64,000 nucleotides of DNA. Origin: Bacteriovoracaceae bacterium (GTDB lineage: Bacteria > Bdellovibrionota > Bacteriovoracia > Bacteriovoracales > Bacteriovoracaceae). The position numbers and the translations under genes were made by a program. Where the stretch lies: NCBI GenBank assembly GCA_024711325.1, contig JANJTC010000001.1, positions 186,001 through 250,000 of the forward strand. The letters are read 5' to 3'. The notes below the pieces were generated by a model. It saw only the letters and a list, made by a program, of their open reading frames with translations, searched no databases and was not told the origin of the DNA. This document shows, piece by piece, positions 51,251 to 59,117 of the stretch. Within the stretch, counting starts at the first letter, position 1. Each line of letters opens with the position of its first letter.

Positions 51251-52240
51251 GTGACTAGTAATGAAAGTAAAACTTTAAAAACATTTGAGAATCCCATCTT
51301 TATATCGATGGGTGTCCTTTGGTTATGCGGAGTTCTGACTCTTGTTGCTTCAAGTTACTTATTGCCTAAAACTTATACAGGATTTAACTACTCTGTTGGC
51401 GTTGAAGGTGTGGGCTTTATTATCTTTTTATTGCTGACTATATCCATCCTTACTACCACCAGCGTTTGGTCATTTTTAACCTTCAAGTACCGGGTCGTGG
51501 AATATGCAGAAAAATTCGATAAAGAGATTGAGCAAGAAAGGCTCCGGAGCTTACATACAGCGAAATTATCTGCTCTGGGCCGAATGGCGGCAGGTGTGGC
51601 GCATGAAATAAATAACCCTTTGGCCATTATTGCAGGCAGCACTCATATGCTGCAGAAGCAAACATCCAGACATTTAAGCCAAGAAGAGATTGTTAACAGT
51701 GTAAGCATCATTGATCGGCAGGTGATTAGAATATCCAATATCGTTAAGGCCCTAAGAAGTATCACTGGAGATGGCAGCCGTGAATCGAAGCAACTAATCT
51801 CACTTCAATCGATTATCCTTCAGGCCTATGAGTTTCTGGCCAGTCGATTAAAAAGTGAAAATATTGAATTTATTTTTGAGGGTCAGAATAATGAAACGAA
51901 AGTTTTTTGTCGGGCCACTGAAATATCTCAAATAATCTATAATCTATTTTCAAATTCAATTGATGCTCTTGAGGGAAAAAAAGATAAGTGGATACGGGTA
52001 TCCTTAGAAACATCAGACGGTAATTGTATTATCAAATTCTCGGACTCCGGTGGACCATTAGATAAAGACCTTGTTGAGAAACTCATGGAGCCTTTTTTTA
52101 CCACAAAAGATGTCGGCAAGGGGACCGGACTTGGATTAAGTATTTGTAGCTCTATTGCCCAAGGGCACGGAGGGCTGCTTGAATATGATACAACAGCTCC
52201 GACGACAACCTTTATCTTAAAGCTTCCGATCGGGGCTTAA
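51251..52240 (+). CDS. Membrane histidine kinase without an adjacent response regulator
   Basis: 329 residues from a GTG start. Two membrane helices (ISMGVLWLCGVLTLVASSYL; GVGFIIFLLLTISILTTTSV) with a short extracytoplasmic loop, then HisKA with the phospho-His in GRMAAGVAHEINNPLAIIAG (about 118), then HATPase_c with N-box IYNLFSNSIDALEGKK, FSDSGGPLD and GKGTGLGLSICSSIAQGHGG. The H-box wording resembles NtrB/ZraS-type kinases that partner with sigma-54 activators. No response regulator gene is adjacent. It precedes, in the same direction, the diiron/desaturase operon. Confidence 0.9.
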   Translation: MTSNESKTLKTFENPIFISMGVLWLCGVLTLVASSYLLPKTYTGFNYSVGVEGVGFIIFLLLTISILTTTSVWSFLTFKYRVVEYAEKFDKEIEQERLRSLHTAKLSALGRMAAGVAHEINNPLAIIAGSTHMLQKQTSRHLSQEEIVNSVSIIDRQVIRISNIVKALRSITGDGSRESKQLISLQSIILQAYEFLASRLKSENIEFIFEGQNNETKVFCRATEISQIIYNLFSNSIDALEGKKDKWIRVSLETSDGNCIIKFSDSGGPLDKDLVEKLMEPFFTTKDVGKGTGLGLSICSSIAQGHGGLLEYDTTAPTTTFILKLPIGA

Positions 52241-52325
52241 ATAAATTGACCAATCTTTTGACAGTCGACAAATACATTCCATTCTGAATAACACTAAATT
52301 CCTAATAATTCTAAAACCCTTTAAC

Positions 52326-52341
52326 TGGCATCTTTCTTGCT
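52326..52341 (+). promoter_or_regulatory. Sigma-54-like -24/-12 promoter before the diiron oxygenase operon
   Basis: TGGCATCTTTCTTGCT has GG and GC separated by 10 bases, matching the TGGCAC-N5-TTGCA sigma-54 pattern except at weakly conserved positions. The predicted start of transcription (about 52352) would lie 2 bases before the ATG, and the gene has no ribosome-binding site, so the message may be leaderless. It is a single motif judged by eye. Confidence 0.55.
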
Positions 52342-52353
52342 TAGTTATCCAGT

Positions 52354-53346
52354 ATGGCCACCATAGACATTTATGATGAAGAGAAGATCGCGAGACTTCT
52401 TTTTGTCCAAAGAGCACAAGGAATTGATTTTAGTCTTGATTTAGACTGGTCTCAATCTATTGATCTAAAAAAATCCTTCTTGCCACTCGACCACAATGCA
52501 ATCCTTTTTCCTAAGGCAAGTGAAGAACAAAGATTAGTCATCTCACAATTTATAGGTCTCATGGTCGCTGCGACTATTTCCGAACTAGAGGAAGTCGCCT
52601 GCAGATTAAAAGGTCCGACCTGGGAAAATGTCCTGAGAAAATTTCCAGTAAATCCTGAGATTCATGAAATGGGTGAACTTTTTTATGAAGATGAAAAGAA
52701 ACATTCTGCTGGATTTAGGCGTTATATAGATTTATTTGCCGAAAAAGTTAATGTGGATCCGGTTGATCTCAAAGTTCTATTACCCAGTTCAGACAAGACT
52801 CTTTCAAGTAAGATTTATCACTTGAATTCCTTGGCCGGCGGTATGGCGATTTGGTGGCTAATTGCTGCTGTAGAAGAAGAATCGATCCTGATCTTTGATC
52901 ATATGAGAAAGAGTCGCAGAGAGATTGATCCTCTCTATTATGATCTTCATAAGGCCCACTATGAAGAGGAAATCAGACACAAAAGTTATGCTTCGATTAT
53001 GCTCCAGGTGAATAGTGAGTTTGCCCGTGTGCCTCATTCCATCGTTTTAAGAAAACTTGATTTCATTTTGGCCGAAATTTTAAATATAACATGGACCTTT
53101 AATCAGTTATTCAAGGTTAAAAACTTTAAAAAATTGAGTTCAGCAAATCCTTTTTTTAAAATACTTTCAGAGCTTGAACCACTTTTGAGAGATCAAAGTT
53201 CACTTTCTGTGATTCACCACCTTTTTACTACCGCTCCTTATATAAAAAACATGCTTCACTTATCTGAACACCAACATATCAGGCATATGCTGGAACGATT
53301 TGGTGCTAAGAAAATACCCCTTCATTATTTTAAAGGGGCCTCTTAA
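52354..53346 (+). CDS. AurF-like ferritin-fold diiron oxygenase
   Basis: 330 residues, helical, no signal peptide. All diiron ligand motifs of the AurF / p-aminobenzoate N-oxygenase family can be placed: Glu in ISELEEVACRL (77-80), E114-xx-H117 in YEDEKKHSAG, Glu in AAVEEESILIFDH (174-176), and H202-xxx-E206-xx-H209 in AHYEEEIRHKSY. AurF oxidises arylamines to nitroarenes; other members hydroxylate or act on lipids. It is the first gene of the operon and shares one base with the hydrolase gene. There is no SD before the ATG. Confidence 0.8.
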   Translation: MATIDIYDEEKIARLLFVQRAQGIDFSLDLDWSQSIDLKKSFLPLDHNAILFPKASEEQRLVISQFIGLMVAATISELEEVACRLKGPTWENVLRKFPVNPEIHEMGELFYEDEKKHSAGFRRYIDLFAEKVNVDPVDLKVLLPSSDKTLSSKIYHLNSLAGGMAIWWLIAAVEEESILIFDHMRKSRREIDPLYYDLHKAHYEEEIRHKSYASIMLQVNSEFARVPHSIVLRKLDFILAEILNITWTFNQLFKVKNFKKLSSANPFFKILSELEPLLRDQSSLSVIHHLFTTAPYIKNMLHLSEHQHIRHMLERFGAKKIPLHYFKGAS

Positions 53347-54197
53347 TGTATTGTATCGATTCCATATCCAGAAATGGGGAAGTTTTTCATTATATCGATG
53401 TAGGGTCATCCAATCAGAATGCATCTCTGGTTATTCTTCTCCATGGGTTTCCGGATAATGCTTTCGGATGGAACCTACAGATCACCACTCTTAAAGATCA
53501 CTTTCATGTCATTGCTCCTTTTATGCCTGGGACCTTGAACAGACATACTGTTCCCAGTGAAAGACTCAAGACCGAGGAGCTTAAGAAAGATTTATTCGAG
53601 GTACTGAATAAAGTCAGGGTATCTCAAACCCAAAGAGTTTATATTTTGGGCCATGACTTGGGGGCCTTCCTCGGCGAATCCTTTGCCAAAGATTTAGGGC
53701 AAGACATTAAGGGAATTATCTTTCTTAATGGAATGGGGCTTGAGCAATTTGTGAGTAGGAAATTTAAACTTACCCAATGGTTTAAATCTTATTACGCATT
53801 TTTATTTCAGTTGGCCTTTGTCAGAGCTCTGGTTTATGAAGTCTTGCCTGACTATTTTTTGAAAAAGGCCTATGATCATTCTATTGTCCCTTTGCATGAT
53901 GAAATAAGAAATAATGATAATCGCGTTCTCAGTACGATTCCGCTCTATAAGCACCTGTTTAGAGATGCTCTTAAATTCATTAGAAAGAAGCCTGGTCGTC
54001 TAACTATCCCCGCTCTTTTTCTCTGGGGAAAAGATGATGCTTTTTTAAACATTCCCAATCTTGATGAAGTGGATCAATTCTATGCTACGGGAACAGTCCG
54101 CGTCTTGGATGGTGGGCATTGGATTATGCGCTCTCGATTTGATCAAGTGAATAGAATCATTTTAAAGACTCTCAATCAATGGGAGAAAACGTCATGA
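53346..54197 (+). CDS. Alpha/beta hydrolase with Asp nucleophile (epoxide hydrolase / dehalogenase type)
   Basis: 283 residues. Oxyanion motif LVILLHGFPDNAFGWN. The nucleophile elbow is LGHDLGAFLGE, with Asp where lipases have Ser, as in epoxide hydrolases and haloalkane dehalogenases. Later acid LFLWGKDDAFL and catalytic His in VRVLDGGHWIMRSRF. Cytosolic. Its ATG overlaps the diiron-oxygenase stop by 1 base (TAATG) and its stop overlaps the desaturase start by 4. It may open an epoxide or ester made by its operon partners (inference). Confidence 0.82.
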   Translation: MYCIDSISRNGEVFHYIDVGSSNQNASLVILLHGFPDNAFGWNLQITTLKDHFHVIAPFMPGTLNRHTVPSERLKTEELKKDLFEVLNKVRVSQTQRVYILGHDLGAFLGESFAKDLGQDIKGIIFLNGMGLEQFVSRKFKLTQWFKSYYAFLFQLAFVRALVYEVLPDYFLKKAYDHSIVPLHDEIRNNDNRVLSTIPLYKHLFRDALKFIRKKPGRLTIPALFLWGKDDAFLNIPNLDEVDQFYATGTVRVLDGGHWIMRSRFDQVNRIILKTLNQWEKTS

Positions 54198-55006
54198 ATA
54201 AATTTAAAATCAACCGTCATTATTTGCTGATTTATTGTCTGTTTTCGTTGATCCTTTTTATAGTTATTGATTATGCTGTATTTTCTGTGAATGGCCTTAA
54301 CTTTGATTTTCAGTTGAGTTCTTATGATTTTTGGCTGGTCCTTTTACCGGTATTCTTGTGTGGTTTGCCTTCAAGTATCATGCATAACTGCGCACATAAC
54401 AATTTAAGGCCAAAAATGTTGAATTTAGTGGTAGGTGAACTCTGTGGTACATTTATGCTCTATGGTTTTAGGGGCTTTGCTCTGGCCCACATGTTTCATC
54501 ATATTCATCCTGATGATCCTCTGATGGATCCTCATCCACCACAAGGACAAACCTTTTTTCGTTTTGTCATCTCGCCTATCAAATCAACCCTAAAGGTTGT
54601 TGAACGGGCCTATTATAAAAATTATGGAATAACTTCGCGAACCATCATAAATATCAAAGCTCAGAAATTCCTATTCAATCTGTGTCTCTTGGCCAGAACT
54701 CTGTTTTGGTTATTTCTGCTGGGTCCCAAGTATTTTTTATTGGCCTATTTGCCGGTATATTTCGCTAATATATTTGTCTTTGCCCATATCAATTTTGCTG
54801 CCCACAAGGAGCGTTCAGACGGTAGTTCTGAAATTATTAATCTCAATCACAACCTTTATTATCAATTTATTAACTTAGTTTCTTTTGGTGGATATTTTCA
54901 TAAAAGTCATCATTTAAGACCTGGTGCCTTTAATCCTGCAAGAATTAAGACCTTAGAGGATAAGATTTATATTACAAATTCCAAAGCGATGGGGATTCAT
55001 GTATGA
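54194..55006 (+). CDS. Membrane fatty-acid-desaturase-family enzyme (first of two)
   Basis: 270 residues from ATG 54194, which overlaps the previous stop (ATGA) and has GGGAGAAAAC upstream. His boxes of the membrane diiron desaturase/hydroxylase superfamily: HNCAHNN, HMFHHIHPDDP and HKSHHLRPGAF, plus HINFAAH. Hydrophobic helices flank the boxes (YLLIYCLFSLILFIVIDY; LLPVFLCGLPSSIM). It uses O2 to desaturate or hydroxylate a lipid-like chain. It is a paralogue of the next gene (shared HHIH.DDPL.DPHPPQG). Confidence 0.87.
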   Translation: MNKFKINRHYLLIYCLFSLILFIVIDYAVFSVNGLNFDFQLSSYDFWLVLLPVFLCGLPSSIMHNCAHNNLRPKMLNLVVGELCGTFMLYGFRGFALAHMFHHIHPDDPLMDPHPPQGQTFFRFVISPIKSTLKVVERAYYKNYGITSRTIINIKAQKFLFNLCLLARTLFWLFLLGPKYFLLAYLPVYFANIFVFAHINFAAHKERSDGSSEIINLNHNLYYQFINLVSFGGYFHKSHHLRPGAFNPARIKTLEDKIYITNSKAMGIHV

Positions 55007-55758
55007 ATGGTTTTAAAAAGAATCCTCATTATTTGCTTAAATCTTTTAGCGTAAATATCTTCCTCTTTGGTTTATTTGTTTTTGTTATGATGACATTTAA
55101 ACCTTTAGTCTTTGAAAAATTTTCTATTCTTCTTCTGCTTTTGATCCCATTTGGGCTCATCTTGGGGCTAGTTAGCGCAACTGCTTTTCATAATGCCAGT
55201 CATGGGAACATTAAACCCCGTTTCCTGAATCGTATAATAGGAGAACTAACTGCGGCCCTCTTTCTTGAAGATTTGCGTTGTTTTAGAGTAGGTCACATGC
55301 TTCACCATATCCATACAGATGATCCTCTATTGGATCCACATCCGCCTCAAGGACTGAAGTTCTTTGAGTTTATTCTTTCTTCTCGCAAAAAAACTATTTC
55401 CTGTATTGAAAACCTTTATTACAAGCATCATCTGAAAACTGCTTTATCGATGAAGAATGTAAGGCTGCAGATTTTGTTTTTTCATATAGCAGCGGTATTG
55501 AAACTCGTTTTTTGGCTTTATTTATTTGGTCCCGTCACTTTCTTATTTTTCTTCATTCCTTCATACCTGGCCTATTTCTTTGGATTTGCCCATTTAAACT
55601 ATATTTCCCATCAAGAAGATTATGGAGATGGATCTATCTATAACCATAATGAGAACTTCTTCTATCAATTCATGAACGTTGTGACTTCCGGTGGTTATTT
55701 CCATAAAAATCATCACGCTTCGCCTGGGCTGTATAACCCGAGTAAATTATCCCGATAA
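55003..55758 (+). CDS. Membrane fatty-acid-desaturase-family enzyme (second of two)
   Basis: 251 residues, paralogous to the preceding gene. His boxes: HNASHGN, HMLHHIHTDDPLLDPHPPQG, HLNYISH and HKNHHASPGLYNPSK. Similar membrane helices. The start overlaps the previous stop by 4 bases. Two tandem copies suggest sequential modification of one chain or a two-subunit enzyme (inference). It is the last of the four overlapping genes. Confidence 0.87.
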   Translation: MNGFKKNPHYLLKSFSVNIFLFGLFVFVMMTFKPLVFEKFSILLLLLIPFGLILGLVSATAFHNASHGNIKPRFLNRIIGELTAALFLEDLRCFRVGHMLHHIHTDDPLLDPHPPQGLKFFEFILSSRKKTISCIENLYYKHHLKTALSMKNVRLQILFFHIAAVLKLVFWLYLFGPVTFLFFFIPSYLAYFFGFAHLNYISHQEDYGDGSIYNHNENFFYQFMNVVTSGGYFHKNHHASPGLYNPSKLSR

Positions 55759-55828
55759 ATTAAAAACTTTCATGTAAAACTTCATGTATACTGGTTTTCT
55801 AGAGGAATATTAAAATAAGGAGTTTCTC

Positions 55829-55942
55829 ATGGCGCGCGGAGAAGGTGGACAAGACAAAGGTAAGGCGAAAGGCAAGCCTAAGCTTACTACCAAAGAAAAG
55901 CAGGATAAGAAGAAAGAGAAGGCCAAAAACAAAGTAAAATAA
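55829..55942 (+). CDS. 37-residue Lys/Gly-rich basic protein
   Basis: ATG 55829 with AATAAGGAG 6-7 bases upstream, stop at 55942, terminator directly after. The sequence MARGEGGQDKGKAKGKP continues as an almost entirely Lys/Glu/Asp/Gln stretch and ends in VK. About 15 Lys in 37 residues. No hydrophobic segment. Such short basic proteins could bind nucleic acid or act as ribosome-associated factors. It is 70 bases after the desaturase gene, so it may be on the same message. Confidence 0.6.
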   Translation: MARGEGGQDKGKAKGKPKLTTKEKQDKKKEKAKNKVK

Positions 55943-55954
55943 CAATTAAGTTTG

Positions 55955-55980
55955 GGTCAGGTTCTACCTGACCTTTTTTT
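55955..55980 (+). terminator. Terminator after the small basic protein gene
   Basis: GGTCAGG-TTCTA-CCTGACC stem followed by seven T, 12 bases beyond the stop. It also abuts the stop codon of the convergent lipoprotein gene. Confidence 0.92.
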
Positions 55981-56629
55981 ATTCTTCTTCTGGCACCCTC
56001 AGGATTTTTCCGCAGGCAATCGGAAGGCTATCTTGAGAGGAGAGACCATTCATCGTTTCAATAGTCTCTGGTAAAGGTGTTCTCGCCGGCACTCCATAGA
56101 TAATAATTACTTTTTCCTGAGGATCAATATCTAAACTATCAGGTTTCATCACTTCTCTATACGTATAGTGACCGGACCCATCGGCCCGTGGGAACTCTGG
56201 ATCAAGTGGGTCTTTTGCATTCAAGTCACCATCGAGCTCCATCAGTTTTTTACCAGAAATCTTATTCACTTCTGCCACATCAATCACACCATCCTGATTG
56301 ATATCATGATTTTCCTCTGGACAATTATTCCCATCATGCACATATTGGTGATGAGTTACCCCAGCAGGTGTACCAACCATATTTATTTGAAATGCTATTC
56401 CTTCAATCAGTGTCTCAATATTGCCCGTGCCATTAGAAGTATGCTTGAAGACTTGGTTATTCAAAGGTGCCAAAATAATCCTATAACTTCCAATTCTAAG
56501 ACCTTCTTCATTTGGGCGCTCTTCTTGAACTTCCTGGGGGGAGGGTAAAAGGTCTTTATCATCTTTACCACAGGCCCATAGAAGACTTAGGCCCAGAAGA
56601 TAGACTAAAGGGAAAGATTTTATAACCAT
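55979..56629 (-). CDS. Lipoprotein with an EF-hand-like calcium loop
   Basis: 216 residues. AGGAGAGG precedes the ATG. Type II signal with lipobox LLWACGKDD (Cys about 20). The loop DINQDGVIDVAEV (about 116-128) matches an EF-hand pattern, and a nearby DGSGHYTYREV has Asp/Gly character. Similar to the lipoprotein at 43082-43804. Its start overlaps the protein-glutaminase-like gene by 10 bases, so the two are co-translated, and it could be a partner, chaperone or anchor of that enzyme (inference). Confidence 0.75.
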   Translation of the reverse strand: MVIKSFPLVYLLGLSLLWACGKDDKDLLPSPQEVQEERPNEEGLRIGSYRIILAPLNNQVFKHTSNGTGNIETLIEGIAFQINMVGTPAGVTHHQYVHDGNNCPEENHDINQDGVIDVAEVNKISGKKLMELDGDLNAKDPLDPEFPRADGSGHYTYREVMKPDSLDIDPQEKVIIIYGVPARTPLPETIETMNGLSSQDSLPIACGKILRVPEEE

Positions 56630-57402
56630 GGGGGAGCCTCTCCTAATTCTGCTTCAACTTGTCTGCCAAGCCTTCTTATTCGTGCTTCTTCTTTAAGCAA
56701 GTACGCTTTTTGTGCTTTTTCGGCCCTTAATTCTAATCCATCAGTATTTTTATCGCAGTTGTCCCCAGGTGAGTACGTTCCTGAACCGCAGATTGCAACT
56801 TTGATCTTCTCTGGCCTTCCCATGCGTGAGAGCCATTCAGTAAGTTCTAAGGGACGAGAAGGTTCTATGGCCGGGTCAAGGACGTATTTTTTATCCTTAA
56901 CCTGCACAATCGGGGCAACGTGATACCACCAAGCGACTTTTCCTCTAGGTGAATTCGGCGTCGTCACTCGAAGGCTTCCGAAGGCAAATATCTTTTTTGT
57001 CTGAGGGTATAACCAACGAAAGACATTCCGGCTAACCATCGCTGCACGCGCATAACAACCATCATCAGGATAAATCCATGATGGTCTTCTTTCTTCCCCA
57101 TTTATTGAAATAAATCTGGTGTCACGAAGTTTTTCAAATCTTGCTTGTAACAGAGTTGATTTCCAACGGGTAATATCAGGCAATTCTGCTTCGACGAACT
57201 TTTTTGCTTTATTCAAAGGGGTGTTTCTGATGATAAATTTAGCATTCGACTCTTGATTCCTGTTTAAATACCTATAGGCCCTTCTTTCATAGACTTCATA
57301 GGGAATATTTGGCCTACGATAGGCAGATTCAAGACCTGCTCTGGCATTGGGAAGAGCATTAATGCTAAAGATGAAAATAGTCGTGAATATTTTTAGTAAC
57401 AT
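56620..57402 (-). CDS. Exported protein-glutaminase-like enzyme
   Basis: 260 residues. GGAGCAGAG precedes the ATG. Signal peptide LKIFTTIFIFSINALPNARA. The Cys-His-Asp triad of the protein-glutaminase (protein-glutamine deamidase) fold is readable: Cys in PDDGCYARAAM (about 116), His in KVAWWYHVAPIV (about 153) and Asp in YVLDPAIEPS (about 175). A C-terminal GDNCDKN region with an acidic helix follows. These enzymes convert protein Gln to Glu. In a predator it could modify prey proteins. Function is inferred from motifs only. Confidence 0.75.
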   Translation of the reverse strand: MLLKIFTTIFIFSINALPNARAGLESAYRRPNIPYEVYERRAYRYLNRNQESNAKFIIRNTPLNKAKKFVEAELPDITRWKSTLLQARFEKLRDTRFISINGEERRPSWIYPDDGCYARAAMVSRNVFRWLYPQTKKIFAFGSLRVTTPNSPRGKVAWWYHVAPIVQVKDKKYVLDPAIEPSRPLELTEWLSRMGRPEKIKVAICGSGTYSPGDNCDKNTDGLELRAEKAQKAYLLKEEARIRRLGRQVEAELGEAPPWL

Positions 57403-57527
57403 CTCTGCTCCATGAGGTTTTTAATCTTTTAAAAGTTAGCTGCCGTTTTTGTAAAAGACTAGGTATGTAGGTTAGTTCATGGGAAAATTTAGAATAAGAA
57501 ATGGAAACGTAGCATCGAATAAGCGAC

Positions 57528-59063
57528 TTAGCGTAGAACAGTTGTCCCCATTTCTTTTGAATATATTTTATCCATAAGTTTCTTTAGTTCATGAGAGACC
57601 GCAACTTTATAGGGAGTTGGATTTTGGTGGCGAATGATATCCGCTCTCATCTTTGACATCTCTTGTAGGCTCCACTCTCTGATGTGCTCAAGATTCGTTT
57701 CTCCTTTCCATTGTCCCTTGATAAATAGAGGCCTTAGCATTTGCTCTACATGTGAAGGGATGACCTCTGCCTTCATTTGGTCAAAAAATGGATGATGAAC
57801 CAGAAGCTTTTCCCCTGGTTTCGGAGGCATTTCATTCTCATTTGTAAGAAGGTCCATGAGATAGGTTTTATCCTGTCCAGATATGCGATAAATCCTTTTA
57901 CTCGAAGGAATCGTTCTTTTTGTTGGTTGATCGGAAATTTTGATTCTAGGCCTGCCATTTATTTCAACCAGTTTATAGACTCCTCCTAATGAAGGATCCA
58001 TGGCGGATGTGACAAGTTTCGTTCCGATTCCATATGCATCAATTTTTGCCCCTTGTTCATTCAGTGCCAAAATAATTTTTTCGTCTAATTCATTTGAAGA
58101 AAAAATTTTGATTTCCTCAAAACCTGCCGAATCCAGCATCTTTCTTGCCTCTATGGATAAATAGGCCATATCTCCAGAATCAAGCCTTATGCCGTAAGGC
58201 CGATGTCCAAATTTTCTTAATATTTTAAACACTCTCAGAGCATTTGGAATCCCACTAGACAGTGAATTATAGGTATCGACTAAGAAAGTCGCTGTATCCG
58301 GGAAAATTTTAGCGTAAGCAATAAATGCTCCTAGTTCTCCTTCATTGGTAGATAAACCATCTTCTTGTTTAACTTGTTCCAATAAAGGAGCGATCGATTG
58401 ACCATTCCATTCTAAAGACTCAGGCCTTATTTTAAAAAAACTTTGCACGAATGAATGGGCCATCGTTCCTATTACAGGAATGTGATATTTATGGCCTGCT
58501 AGAGTATTGGATGTGGCCGAAAATCCTCCAATAAAACTGGACCTCGTGGCCATCATGGCGCCATTGGGGCCTTGCGCTCGCCGCATACCAAATTCAACTA
58601 ATGTTTTTCCTTCTGATATTAACCATGACCTACGTGCCAGGGTTGCTACCAGAGTTGCAAAATTTAAATGATTGAGCAGCATACTTTCTAATAACTGGAC
58701 TTTAATTAAGGGCCCTCGTACCTGGATCAGGGGCTCAAAGGGAAAAACGATTGAGCCTTCAGGAAACCCATATATTTCAACATCATTTAGATCAAGATTT
58801 TCCAGAAAGTTAAAAAAATCTGGATCTGATTTGGAAAAAACAGGCAGTTTTTTGAGATAGGCCAACTCATCTTTTTTAAAACTAAAATTTTCTAGTGCTT
58901 CTTTGATTTGATCATGGCCCGCAACAACCGCAAATTCTCCTCCGAATGGGCATTTCCTGAAAAATAATTCAAAAACAGAAACATCATCTTTTTTATGTGT
59001 CTGGTAATAGGCATTGGCCATGGTTAATTCATAAAAATCTGTAAATAGAGGTGACTTTCCCAT
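57528..59063 (-). CDS. pncB: Nicotinate phosphoribosyltransferase
   Basis: 511 residues. The N-terminal motif FTDFYELTMANAYY, active-site GTMAHSFVQSFF with the His, GIRLDSGDMAYLS, and the phosphate-site GIGTKLVTSAMD are as in NAPRTase. It converts nicotinate and PRPP to nicotinate mononucleotide in the NAD salvage pathway. It is divergent from pncA with a 54-base gap, so both NAD salvage genes share a control region. The ribosome-binding site is weak. Confidence 0.94.
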   Translation of the reverse strand: MGKSPLFTDFYELTMANAYYQTHKKDDVSVFELFFRKCPFGGEFAVVAGHDQIKEALENFSFKKDELAYLKKLPVFSKSDPDFFNFLENLDLNDVEIYGFPEGSIVFPFEPLIQVRGPLIKVQLLESMLLNHLNFATLVATLARRSWLISEGKTLVEFGMRRAQGPNGAMMATRSSFIGGFSATSNTLAGHKYHIPVIGTMAHSFVQSFFKIRPESLEWNGQSIAPLLEQVKQEDGLSTNEGELGAFIAYAKIFPDTATFLVDTYNSLSSGIPNALRVFKILRKFGHRPYGIRLDSGDMAYLSIEARKMLDSAGFEEIKIFSSNELDEKIILALNEQGAKIDAYGIGTKLVTSAMDPSLGGVYKLVEINGRPRIKISDQPTKRTIPSSKRIYRISGQDKTYLMDLLTNENEMPPKPGEKLLVHHPFFDQMKAEVIPSHVEQMLRPLFIKGQWKGETNLEHIREWSLQEMSKMRADIIRHQNPTPYKVAVSHELKKLMDKIYSKEMGTTVLR

Positions 59064-59117
59064 GTTAGATTTCTAGCCTAAATCTCATGGGAGAAGAAGT
59101 CACAGGGAGACGATGTT

